Source of the DNA: Elgaria multicarinata webbii
Lineage: Eukaryota; Chordata; Lepidosauria; Squamata; Anguidae
Length of the DNA: 64,000 nt
Direction: 5' to 3'
Assembly (NCBI RefSeq): GCF_023053635.1
Contig: NC_086192.1
Span: 9,907,001-9,971,000, forward strand
Under the pieces are notes generated by a model. It saw only the letters and a program-made list of their open reading frames with translations. It had not been told where the DNA came from and did not search any database. A program made the translations under genes and the position numbers. Positions 51,592 to 64,000 of the stretch are shown in pieces. Within the stretch, counting starts at the first letter, position 1. Each line of letters starts with the position of its first letter.

Positions 51592-53104
51592 CTATAATGG
51601 AAGGTGTGGGAAGCTAAGAGTGCAGCTGCTGGGTTGATTCTGCACAGGGAGGCAGGCAGACGCTCCAAAATTCCAGGGAAGCAACCGTAGTAGCGGGTGT
51701 GAAGCTAACCCTAAGGGTTAACCGTTTTTTCGCGGTATGAGTTTTCACAGGAAGAAGTCTGGCTAAATAAGCATAGAGGAAAGAGAAAGCAACAGGTATA
51801 TAAAAAAAATAGGTTGCAGTCCACTGTAGGATAAACCAAGTTAAGAAGATAATGAGAACACCCTTTGCAAAAGCAACGTAGGAATATAGAATACACAGAA
51901 TACGTAATCTACTTTGTCTAAGGAATATAATTTAAGCCCTTGGAAGAGTTCTTCTGTAATCATAGTGACAAACCCTAACCAACCTGTTGAGCTATACCAC
52001 ACACTTCCTCCCTGACAAAGTGTTCTGCAGAACTCAAAAGTCTGCTACGTTACCCCAGCACCATTCGTGTGGAGGAGTTCCAATCTCAGTGCTCCAAAAC
52101 TGTCAATTTTAAAGGTTTAAGGAATTTCTCTCTCTTGTACACATAGATGTCCATTTTCCTATGTCTTCCAAACTGGCAAAAAAAAATATTACACTTTGCA
52201 CCAAAGCAAGCCTTTCTAAGCCATCTATTGGATCACAAAAAACTACATATTACCACAGAAATTTGCCATGTGTGCATGGCTGCATTGCTTCAATATAATA
52301 TAGAACCACCTCTTCATTCCCATACCCCTACTTTAACTAAGCATAATTCTTTACATTAATCACAAACCCTTTGTGTGCAAGTTTGGCCTCTGCCTGAGTT
52401 TCTCTCCCCTGCCTCTGTGGTCTCTCAGGTGCCTGTTTCTAGACTGCAAGCTGCTTGGGGCGGGGACCTCTTCTCCCACGCTTTGCAAAGCACCATTTGC
52501 ATGGAAGGAGCTATAGAACTAAATAATAATTTGAAAATAACTTTTTTCCAGATTGTCTCCAATGGCTGTGCAAAGAGTTATCTCCCACTTAGAGAGGCAG
52601 TGTAAACGAGGCAAAGCCTGAGAACCAGTATGGTGTACAGTGCGTGGTTAGGCGTGTTGGACAAGGATTCACGCGACGCAGGTTCAAATCCCCACTGACT
52701 CATGAAGCCCACTGGGGAGCCATTATCTCTCCTCCTGGCCTACCTCACAGGGCTGTTGTGTGAAGCTACTATGAGTAGAATGAAAACACATAGGCCTTGA
52801 GCTCTGTAGAGAAAAGGCAGGACTGTAAATGTAATAAATAAATGAACCAATAATAAAACTGAGGGAAGAAAAAAAAGCAAGAAGCGGGGGAGGGAAAGGG
52901 TCTGTCTCTCTGAAAAGAACCCAGGCGTCCGAGTCTTACCATCCCCCCCACTTATATATGGGGAAGGGGGAAGAAACAATAGGAAGCCAGAACCTCCCCT
53001 GCCTGTGAAAAATAAAAGACCCCCCAAGTCCACCCCACAATAAGAAGCGGAATTTCTCATACACACCGACGCATACACATATATATAAATATATGCACCC
53101 TTAT
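51592..53104 (-). other. Putative INTS2 5' UTR intron
   Basis: Contains one SINE (52621-52846). 51.6-52.6 kb and 52.85-53.1 kb hold nothing recognisable. Confidence 0.45.
52621..52846 (+). mobile_element. tRNA-derived SINE
   Basis: GTGCGTGGTTAGGCGTGTTG, GCAGGTTCAAATCCCCACTG, GGCCTACCTCACAGGGCTGT, ending in AAATAAAT. Confidence 0.78.
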
Positions 53105-53300
53105 GAGGCACGACTTCCGGGGATGGCGTCACTTCCGTCCATTCCACAGCCAGAAGTCGTTGGGGCAGAGGCAAACTTCCGGCGCGGAGAGGTATGACGA
53201 AAACATCCCGCCCTCTTGAGGGCGGAAATGGCTTCATCCACGCGCTCTTGCTCCTCTTCCGCCCGGATTTTGGTGGCTGCCAAGGAGAGAATTTCAAGCG
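53105..53300 (-). promoter_or_regulatory. INTS2: INTS2 promoter region with clustered ETS motifs
   Basis: CpG-richer block 1.5 kb upstream of the first coding exon. CCGGAAGT (ETS/GABP type, minus strand) occurs at 53113-53120 and 53175-53182, with further GGAAG cores near 53131 and 53256, and a TGACG half-site near 53125. There is no TATA box. It is the only promoter-like block upstream of INTS2 in the window. The first exon border is not proven; a GTAAGA donor at 52934-52939 is one candidate. Confidence 0.55.
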
Positions 53301-53651
53301 TCTGATGCCTTTTCTCATTATTCCGTATTATTTTGTTCGCAATTTTATTCATGCCTTTTATCATTATTTATTAGTTTTCATTGGTGTATACAAGCCTTTT
53401 TTATTATGAAATACTTTATTTCGAAATAAAGGCAACAAAATTACGTACATAATAGATCAAAAGAGCTTCGGCTATTGGGCGGTATAAAAATGCAAGAAAT
53501 AAAATCATTCAAAAAACAAAGGGATTCACTAATTATAAAACTTAGTCTATAACTGATATGCTTACAAATACATATAAAAGAAGTGTGTGCAAGTGTACGT
53601 GTGCCTTTTATAATTATTAGTTTTCATTCATGCTTTTTATTAGATCATTCA

Positions 53652-53935
53652 CAGCACAAAATCCTATGCATGCTTACTCAGAAGTAAGCCTCATTGAATT
53701 CAATGGAACTTGCCCCTAGTAAGTGTATATAGGATTGCAGCCTTATTTAATTCATTCAGCATACATACTTACCTGGGAGTAAGTCCTATTGCTTTCAGTA
53801 GACCTTACTTCTAAGTAGACATGTATAGGATTGTGTTCTTAAGCTGCGATCCATATACATACTTCCCTGGGAGTAAAACTTGAACTCAATAGGACTGACT
53901 TATGAGTAGACTTGTACAGGAATGCACTTAGAGCA
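53652..53935. mobile_element. Three adjacent copies of a 90-bp palindromic MITE
   Basis: Copies at about 53652-53742, 53758-53840 and 53845-53935, each from ATCCTATRCATRCTTAC through an AGTAAG...TTGAA.TCAATGG core to TATAGGATTG. The middle copy is AGTAAGTCCTATTGCTTTCA, TATAGGATTGTG. Confidence 0.75.
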
Positions 53936-54814
53936 TTTATACTAATGCAAAGTATTTTGATTCCCAAAATGAATCAAAAGACACAATAATAATAAAAAAA
54001 TTAGGAGCAGATAAGAGTAGCTTTATTATCATCAGGAATTCTAAGTCATTTTTGTTTCTATTAATATAGTTTAAATAATGTATATTGTATCAATAATCAT
54101 TAATATAAATGTAATCGTCAGTGGTGCAGCTGTTTAGACCCTGAACTTCATGGTTTTGGGGAGAGTGTGCTATAAGCAGCCATGGGTTAGCACTTCAATT
54201 GCAAAACATGCAGCTAACATTTTCATGCTTTACAACCGCAACAAATCTCTTTTGCCAGCCCCGATAAAACGAAACTACTCTTGAGGAAGTAGGTTTGCAT
54301 ATTCAATTCGCTTAAATCATAACATCGTCATGACTCTAGGAATAAAATGGTGTTTTATTCTTAGCTGAACCACTGGTGATGGTAATAGGGCACCAGTCCA
54401 GGGTGCGAGAGAGAGGATTTCACCATATTCCAGTTTGTCATTCAGCAGGACAAGAAAGCTGCTCAGGGTTTAGTGTGGCAGGAGCATTCGTGAGCAATTC
54501 CAACTCCCCATTTGGGAAGGGAGAACTAAGAGTTTTGCACCTTACAGGGGCCAAATTCCAAGTGGCAATATACTGCAGGAACAGAAAATCTCACGGTCAA
54601 ATCAATTTAGCCCCAGTCAGTAAAATAATGATCTGTATTCACTGTCACTAAGAACTGTATATATAGGATCCTGCACTGTGTGTGGCAATCTGGGCTTGTA
54701 TGCAATTGCATATCATGTCCTATTTGTGAACTTCCTGTGACATCGGGGTACCGGCAGGCAAAATACTGCTCTAGAACTAGAGCCGGTGCATGGCATATGG
54801 GTTATTTGCATCTT

Positions 54815-54940
54815 TAGCCAGCTTGGTGCCCTCCAATATAAATTTTTGGACTACAACTCCCAGCATTCCTGACCATTGGCCATGTGGGCTGGGGCTGATG
54901 GGAGTTGAACTCCAAAATTTCTGGTGGACACCAGGATCAG
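54815..54940. mobile_element. hAT-like MITE, diverged
   Basis: CAGCTTGGTGCCCTCC, TTTGGACTACAACTCCCAGC is mirrored by GGGAGTTGAACTCCAAAATT and GGACACCAGGATCAGG. Confidence 0.6.
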
Positions 54941-55002
54941 GACTGATGGGTTAGAATGTCAGGCGATGGCCCCGCCTTGGAAGGCACTGCGTGGCCTTAG
55001 AT

Positions 55003-55345
55003 CTGTCACTTTTTCTCAGCCTAGCCAATTTCACATGGCTGTTGTGTGAAGATGATGAAACGGGAGAAGCTCTGACATCCCTGGATGATGAGGAACACAG
55101 CAGGAAGTCTTAGGGAGCCAAAGTGGTGGAGTGGTTCAAACAGCCTTCAGCTTGACTATATCATGCCGGGAGTTGGAAGGCAGCAGGTTCCAGGAAATTC
55201 AGGTTAGTGTTGGATTAGAACTGGGGAGTCTCAGGTTGAAATCTCCACTGAGGCAACGAAGCTCACTGGATGACCTAATCTACCTCACAGGTTTGTTGTG
55301 ATCAAGTAGGGAGGGTCCAAGCATGCCCACCGTCTTGAGCTCTGT
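55003..55345 (+). mobile_element. tRNA-derived SINE remnants (two)
   Basis: GGCTGTTGTGTGAAGATGAT near 55040, and TTGGATTAGAACTGGGGAGT, CAGGTTGAAATCTCCACTGA, CCTCACAGGTTTGTTGTGA at 55201-55345. Confidence 0.6.
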
Positions 55346-55349
55346 GTAG

Positions 55350-55659
55350 GATCATAAAATCGTAGAATTGTACATTTGGAAGGGGCCTATAAGGCATCAG
55401 TTCAATGCAGGAATCCACTTTAAAAACTCAATGCAGGAATCCACCTTAAAGCATCCCTGACAGATGGCTGTCCAGCTGCCTCTTGAAGGCCTCTAGGATG
55501 GGAGAGCGCACCACCTCCCTAGGTCATGGGTTCCATTGTCGTACTGCTCTAACAGTCATGACGTTTTTGTTGATGTCCAGCCGGAATCTGGCTTCCTGTC
55601 ACTTGAGCCCATTATTCCATGTCCTGCACTCTGGGAGGATCGAGAAGAGATCCTGGGAT
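55350..55659 (-). mobile_element. CR1 LINE 3' end
   Basis: GGATCATAAAATCGTAGAAT, GCATCCCTGACAGATGGCTG, GCCCATTATTCCATGTCC. A short direct repeat (CAATGCAGGAATCCAC) is duplicated inside at 55403-55443. Confidence 0.82.
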
Positions 55660-55786
55660 ACAAATGCCATAAATAATTCCGCTCCAAGAATCAACAAGCA
55701 GGGACCATTTGTAGCTTTCAAGGCCTGTTGGCTTGTTGTTTTCCGAGACAAAGAGACGTCACAATGAAGGAAGGCTTCATGAATAA

Positions 55787-55792
55787 TTTATT
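55787..55792 (-). terminator. MED13: Probable MED13 poly(A) signal AATAAA
   Basis: TTTATT on the plus strand reads AATAAA on the transcript, followed after about 25 nt by TTGTGACGTCTCTTTGTC, a GU/U-rich downstream element. The CR1 copy at 55350-55659 lies beyond it. Confidence 0.6.
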
Positions 55793-56321
55793 CCATTTGA
55801 ATTTTTTTTAAAAAGTATAAACCTTTTTTTTTTCATTTCCTCGATCACAATTTGTACAACTCAGTGTTTATGGCATTCCGCAACAATAGTGTTTGTTCCT
55901 TATTTTCATTTTTTGTCTGTTTATCATGTTAAATAAGAGAGACAGAGAGAATTGGACCATCAATTGTTACTGCTGAATACGAACTTAAAAACTCTCCTTT
56001 TCCATTCCCCTTTAAAGTGACCCAGCTTTTTTTTTCTTTTTAAAGAATCTTTAGGAAACTGATACATCTAGTAAATGATGCCAGAACTTGCTTTAAAACC
56101 CAAGTCAGCTTTTCCACCAAACTTCTCAGCTCCAGTTTATTTGGAAAACCTACTACTACATATTAAAACTTTCCTGAAAGCGTGATCCTGAGGATTGGTA
56201 TATTTTTCTCAAAAGTAAAATTGTACTCCTTTAGAAACAGGTGCAAACAAAGTTATTTTCTACATGTGATTCAGGGCCCTTGTTTTATTTTTGACTGAAA
56301 TGATTTTCAAGGTATGACATT

Positions 56322-56841
56322 GGCTCAGTTCAGATGTTTCTCAACGGTGGTTTTACAACTCCACGGTGGAGTTTTTGCACCACTGTTGAGAAATGTGTTG
56401 TCTGGTGGGAAAACTTCACGTAACTCCAAAAAAAACCCTCGACGCAGAATATTCACGCTGTGCAGAGGAGAGTTCCTGCACAACCGCTGTGTTGTGTGGA
56501 AAGCTCCATTGAGTTTTTTGTTGCATTGTGTTGACTTTTCCCACTGGCTACAGAGTTCCCTGGCAAGAGCGGCAAAAGGAGAGAATGCCGCTCTAGGAGA
56601 GCGGCCGGGATTGCTTTTTTGCCACAATGGCTGATGGGATACCATCGGGAGGACCGGGGAAGGAGAGAAGGTGGAGGAACTGTCAAGCAAACGTTGTGAT
56701 GAATTTTACTCAGCTCCACGGTAGCCCACAGTCACGCAACGGTGGAGTTAGAACATGTGGAGTGGGGAGCACCCCCTAGGAACTCAATCATTGAGTGGAG
56801 TTTTCCCACTGCGTTGACTAATGTTTTGTCTGAACTGAGCC
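56322..56841 (-). mobile_element. 520-bp MITE (GGCTCMGTTCAGAC family), copy 2, in the MED13 3' UTR
   Basis: Inverted relative to 15737-16274. Termini GGCTCAGTTCAGATG and TTTTGTCTGAACTGAGCC, flanked by ATT on both sides (56319-56321, 56842-56844). Confidence 0.88.
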
Positions 56842-59800
56842 ATTTTGTAACCTTGAGAAATCACATCAAGGCAGCTAACAGCAGAATTGGCGAAACTGAC
56901 AGGAAGGGGAAGAAACAAAGCCCAAATCACTGTAATATGCATGGTTAAACAGTAACAGAATATGCCATGCCAAGACACCAAGAACAGGATGAAATCTGAG
57001 CACGTTCAAATAATGCAACGTATCTTGATATTTCAACTGGACAAAAGATGCTTCCTCTGCAAACTTTTCATAGTAATGCATGACTTCTTTAAAAAAAAAA
57101 TTACCAAATGCAGAAGAATTCTAAAAACAAATAATATAAAGTAATACTTTAGTTAATTGTGCCACGCTGACGGATGTGCAAGAAACGTAACTTTAGGATG
57201 TGTGTCCAATGCTGCAAACTGTGGAGAGAAGTGATTTTAACAGGTTACGCCTCACCCTGGTTAGAAAGCTCTGGAAATGCTTATCACTTTCTGATTGTTG
57301 CTGTGAAGCAGGCAACCGCTTCCACGCCACTGTTAAATCGGCACCAAAAATTCACCCAGTAGTCAACGGCGCCTACAAGGCTTTCTTCACTGTGTAAAGG
57401 TGTCCGCAAATCTCAAATTGGGGGATGGAGGGGGGAGGGGAATACCTATGACATCCTACTCTGAACAGCTTCTTCCAAGCTAGGGAATATGATTTGGCAC
57501 TCTGCTGTTAAGCGTTTTGCAAGTGCGAACCGGTGGTGAGGCTGTAACAGAGAAACACAGGCACTTTCAATGTCAGAGTTTTCACGCATGGATTCCCACA
57601 CAATTTGAGCCCAGATGGGAGAGAAAGAGAAAAATTAAAAGCACCAAGGAGGTAAAAGCAAGAAAGGGTTTTCAATTGGCTTTAGGAAACAGCTGTTTGT
57701 TATGAATACTAGAGACCACTGTGGATCAGGTAAATAACCCTTTTATAGGCACAAGATGATGCTGTGATTCCCCCCCCCCCACCTTTTGCTGTTTTAAACC
57801 GAGAACACGTTGGGCATTTCCTCACAATAAGCTATTTCCAAAGCTTATTTCCTTTCCTCTGCTATCTCCTTGAGTCCAGGCCAGCCTGTCAACAGCCAGC
57901 ATTAACTCCTATACATTTCAGAGGTCCTCGTGGCCATGGGGTAACAGCACCTTACTCCCAGTGCCAGTATTCCCATCGTTACCAATGATCATTTAAAAAG
58001 CCACGTGGTGGGATGACTGGGCAACCCAATCATATGGAAAGGGACTTAGCATGAACTCTTCTGCCTAGCCGGTAACACACAAGATCATCCTGGATTTTAC
58101 GTTATTTCTTTAGGCATGTTTCTGCACAAGACTGTGTTGTGCACAGATCCCAATAGGATCTACCCAAGACTCACTGAACCGATAGGGGATGTGCAAATAG
58201 TTGGGTCATAATAGGATGCACAATGTTTCAAGGGTTACCATCTAGCCAAAGTGAAGTGTTCTCAAATCCCACGGATTACAACAGAAAAAATTAAGCATTT
58301 GCTGTACTCCCCCGCTGAAATCCCATGGGACTTGAAAGTCCTTAACTTTGGCTGGATCGTACCCTATATTTAAGTTTGGGAAATAATCCTAGCTCAACCG
58401 TTTAGGAAGGGAAAACAAAAGCCTCTGAAAAGCATCCACCAGTAACAGATATGTGAATCCCCAATGAGGGGGGCCATCACAACAGGACACACCCATGGGG
58501 AGTGCAGTGCAATAAACAGCAGAAATGTAAAAAGCAACCCAGGATACTTTAGAATTGTATTTCGCTACATTGTGCTTATTGGGAAAACTACAACACAAAT
58601 TCCAGATTTAGGGAGCACGTACCAACTAGAAAGCCTCAGCTCAAGTTAAAAAATAAGGAGGAAAAAAAGACAGGATTACAGCTGCACTTTTGGCATGGTT
58701 TCGCATTCTTAGCCCATCCAAATGCGAATAACTCCCATCTTGTAACAATATCAAAATATGCTGTTTCTGAATGGCCAGGTGCAATTTTGAAGCAACGGGA
58801 AATCTTGGCAGAATGTACCTTTGTTGCACACCAAGAGAATGCATCAGTAGTATGTTTATAGCTGCATCACCTGGGCACCCCAACGAACAATTCAGAGTTA
58901 CACTTGTTCACAGGCAAAAAAAGTAATCCCTTCACGGTGAAATCCTCTGTACTTCACACGATTTCAGAAAAGAGGCTGAAATTCAGGCCTTGTGATTACT
59001 TGCAGGTTTTGAGACTTGGTAGAGAAACAAACTGGGTATTGCTATGGAGATTCATCAACAATTGGGATACAAATCCGAGCAAACGCTGCTGCTATACAAC
59101 CTCCATTTATTAACTATGACTTGCACAAGGGCCCCAGAGAAATACAAAGGAGGTTGTGAGCAATTTTGCCTGCGTTTGTGACCTGCGTGATTCACAATGC
59201 TTCCTCAACAAGGCTGGGAGAGTCTCATTCATGCTCAACAAACCTTAAAAGGCTACGCTCAGCCAGGTTACCTGCAACAAGCTTATGGCAGCAGGAGTAA
59301 CTTTTCTATGTGGGCACCTGTCACTTCTTCTGTGATTACTGACAGGAACAAGCAAGGAAGCATCTCAGAATAGACATGAAAGTGAGAATGAGGGACAGGA
59401 AGAGCAGGGCTTGTTAAAAGAAGAGGCTCATTTTTCACATTTGCTCCCCTTGGTGTTTTACTATTCTGGAAGCTAGATGTTTATTTAAGAGAAGGAAGGT
59501 TTATGTACAGGTGAGTCTAGAACTTCCATCACAAAGCGCCAAACTGAGGAGAGGTTGAAATAGGAGGCTTGGGGAAGGTGAAGAAGCAAAAGAAAGAATA
59601 TTGTTCTCTCATTAGGAGAATCGGATCTGAACCCCCGAGTTCGCCAAGAATCTATTTAAACCGTATTTCAATTAATATGCACACCAATCTTTCGAAGTCA
59701 AAATCAACCAGGTTTTCCTTGCATCTGTCGTTGCAAAACGTCTAGAGCTGGGCTAAAGTTTCTGCCTCAAAGGGAGGCATTTAGCGTAGCAGTAGGTGCC

Positions 59801-60492
59801 ATTTCACCATAAAATTTGTAATTCACGCACTGAGAAATTCCATTTGGTCTTAGTGATGAACACAAAAATACTTGGGAGATGAAAGTGACACATTTATTGA
59901 CGGGAAAGGTGTTTGTTGTTTTTTTAAAAAGTGTCGCGATTTCATCGGGTGACACAGATTCTCTCTTGGTTAAAACGCACACGTGGAGGAGCAGCGGGCC
60001 TTGCGGTAATCACATCCTCCTCCCTTGAAAAACAGGAAAGGGCCTGAAGAAACTAGTCTCGGCCCTCAACGAAAATACAAAAAAAATAAAAAAAAATTAA
60101 AATTAAAACATTATTAATTATTATTATTCTTTTTAAAATTGTCACTACAAGTTAAACCACCTAACAATATCACTTTTTTTTAATATATTGCCATTATGTT
60201 AACTCTGCAAAGGTGTGATATAAAATTGCTGTAAGACCCGGTACCTTTTTTTTCTTCTTCAATTTTATATAAACACAGTGAACTTCGTTACTGTACACGT
60301 ATAATCTGCAACTACAGCTTAGCTGTAAATCTCCCACACACAATGGCATGGACATTAATATCCCTCCCTCCTATATTCCCCCATTAAACTGTACATCAAG
60401 ACCAAATACAAATTTTTACCATTCCCACCCACCCCCAACTCCACCCCTTACAAAAAAATAATACTCTAAAAGCAACCTACCGCAACTTTCAA

Positions 60493-60500
60493 TTAAGACG
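60493..60500 (-). promoter_or_regulatory. MED13: Candidate miR-208 8-mer target site in the MED13 3' UTR
   Basis: The transcript reads CGTCTTAA, a full 8-mer (seed 2-8 plus A1) for miR-208a/b as I know its sequence. MED13 (THRAP1) is a published miR-208 target in mammalian heart. Two weaker six- to seven-base matches lie at 60231-60236 and 60593-60599. Confidence 0.55.
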
Positions 60501-61185
60501 ATTACATATATATTTTTAGACCAATTGCTTTAAAGCAAGAAGGCAGTATAAACCTTCTAGGAAATTTTTTTTTATAAAAGAGGTTAAGAAATATAAGACA
60601 ATTTATACATTTAAAAACTTACAATAAATAAGAGATGCAGGCATATTTTTTTTTTTGAATACTAGGTACTATAATCCAATACAAGAACATTGCAGTGTTC
60701 CGAAAGCGTTCGACAAATTCTGTTTTTCCTCCCTCATTTGTCTTCTTGTTGTCTCCATGTTCTTTTCTTTTAAAATATTCATTAAACATGGCTGGGGCCT
60801 ATGGCTCATATACTCTTCACAAATACTGTGGGCAGGGCATGGGGAGAGGAGAGAGAATGGTTACTTTGCTACTAAGAAGATGCCTTATAATACATTTTGA
60901 CTGACCAATTTACCACCTTCATCAGTCTGGTATAGGCAATGCAACAACAACGAAAAGGGGAGGCAAAGGGGAGAGCGGACCCCCCGGCAGGGTTAAACGC
61001 CCCCACCCCATCACCCCGCAAAAGTCAAAACCAATTTTTTGTTGGAAATGATCCAGACCCCACCCCATCACAAAATGACTTGTACAGAGAAGAATTAACT
61101 TAGTCCTGCAGTGAAATCTTCCTTTCCCTTTTGTCGCTGCTGCTGCTGTCGAGTTTTTCTTCTTGTTGTTCGGTTCAGATAAAGA

Positions 61186-63915
<2,730 letters not shown>

Positions 63916-63947
63916 CTGGTGCGAGAGACAAGGGGAAGATGGCAAAT

Positions 63948-64000
63948 TTTTGTGAACCGCCCAGACAGCTTCGGCTATTGGGCAGTATAAAAGTGCAATA
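63948..64000 (+). mobile_element. L2-type LINE 3' tail at the window edge
   Basis: TTTTTGTGAACCGCCCAGAC, AGCTTCGGCTATTGGGCAGT; only about 30 nt from the acceptor of the MED13 exon at 63742-63915. Confidence 0.75.

Larger units (their letters stand above)
53301..55769. other. INTS2-MED13 intergenic spacer
   Basis: An L2 tail (53463-53503), three adjacent MITEs (53652-53935), a hAT-like MITE (54815-54940), SINE remnants (55003-55345) and CR1 (55350-55659). 53.94-54.8 kb shows nothing recognised. Confidence 0.65.
55770..61185 (-). other. MED13: MED13 3' UTR
   Basis: About 5.4 kb, continuous with the last exon, AT-rich and almost free of repeats except for a 520-bp MITE at 56322-56841. It ends at an AATAAA signal (complement of 55787-55792). 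Three matches to the miR-208/499 seed lie at 60231-60236, 60493-60500 and 60593-60599. The mammalian UTR is also several kb long, so the length is plausible. Confidence 0.75.

Noticed and set aside
51291-51668. Second long frame overlapping the first INTS2 coding exon
   Set aside because: It is a shifted reading of the true INTS2 exon. The other frame matches INTS2 along its whole length.
53101-53364. Minus-strand 87-codon frame in the INTS2 promoter region (ATKIRAEEEQERVDEAISAL)
   Set aside because: It overlaps the CpG- and ETS-rich promoter block and shows no known domain; probably chance or a 5' UTR open frame.

Overview
The window comes from a vertebrate nuclear genome, almost certainly a squamate reptile (lizard or snake). 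A full-length Sauria SINE at about 32.4-32.7 kb and BovB LINE copies ending in the typical BovB 3' sequence point that way, together with abundant CR1 and L2-type LINEs, tRNA-derived SINEs and many palindromic MITEs. I cannot name the species.

Three host genes lie head to tail, all on the minus strand. From right to left these are MED13 (last three coding exons and about 5.4 kb of 3' UTR, 55.8-63.9 kb), INTS2 (complete, 24 coding exons, 26.1-51.6 kb) and BRIP1/FANCJ (CpG-rich promoter with non-coding exon 1 at about 20.3-20.5 kb, coding exons 2-6 at 9.5-17.8 kb; the rest lies beyond the left edge). The same order, MED13-INTS2-BRIP1, is found on human 17q23 (from memory). Exons were found by reading conserved protein blocks and placing AG/GT borders. 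All phases agree: the INTS2 exons add up to 3612 nt, which is 1203 codons plus stop.

The genes act in different nuclear processes. MED13 belongs to the Mediator kinase module, INTS2 to the Integrator RNA-cleavage complex, and BRIP1 is a 5'-3' DNA helicase of the Fanconi/BRCA1 pathway. No operon-like logic is implied.

Layout: 1-9.47 kb BRIP1 intron 6; 9.47-17.8 kb BRIP1 exons 6 to 2; 17.8-20.33 kb intron 1; 20.33-20.56 kb BRIP1 exon 1 and promoter; 20.6-23.3 kb intergenic, possibly running up to 25.7 kb; 26.1-51.6 kb INTS2; 51.6-53.1 kb putative INTS2 5' UTR intron; 53.1-53.3 kb ETS-rich INTS2 promoter; 53.3-55.77 kb intergenic; 55.77-64 kb end of MED13. Introns and spacers hold many nested repeats, whose insertion order can often be read from target-site duplications.

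The most unusual items are a 14-unit minisatellite that grew from the terminal repeat of a MITE (47.6-48.2 kb), a 538-bp MITE that ends 10 nt from the 5' splice site of the BRIP1 Walker A exon, a second copy of that MITE inside the MED13 3' UTR, and an approximately 150-bp palindrome flanked by a 15-bp direct repeat. I found no CRISPR array, tRNA or rRNA gene, and no bacterial-type system.
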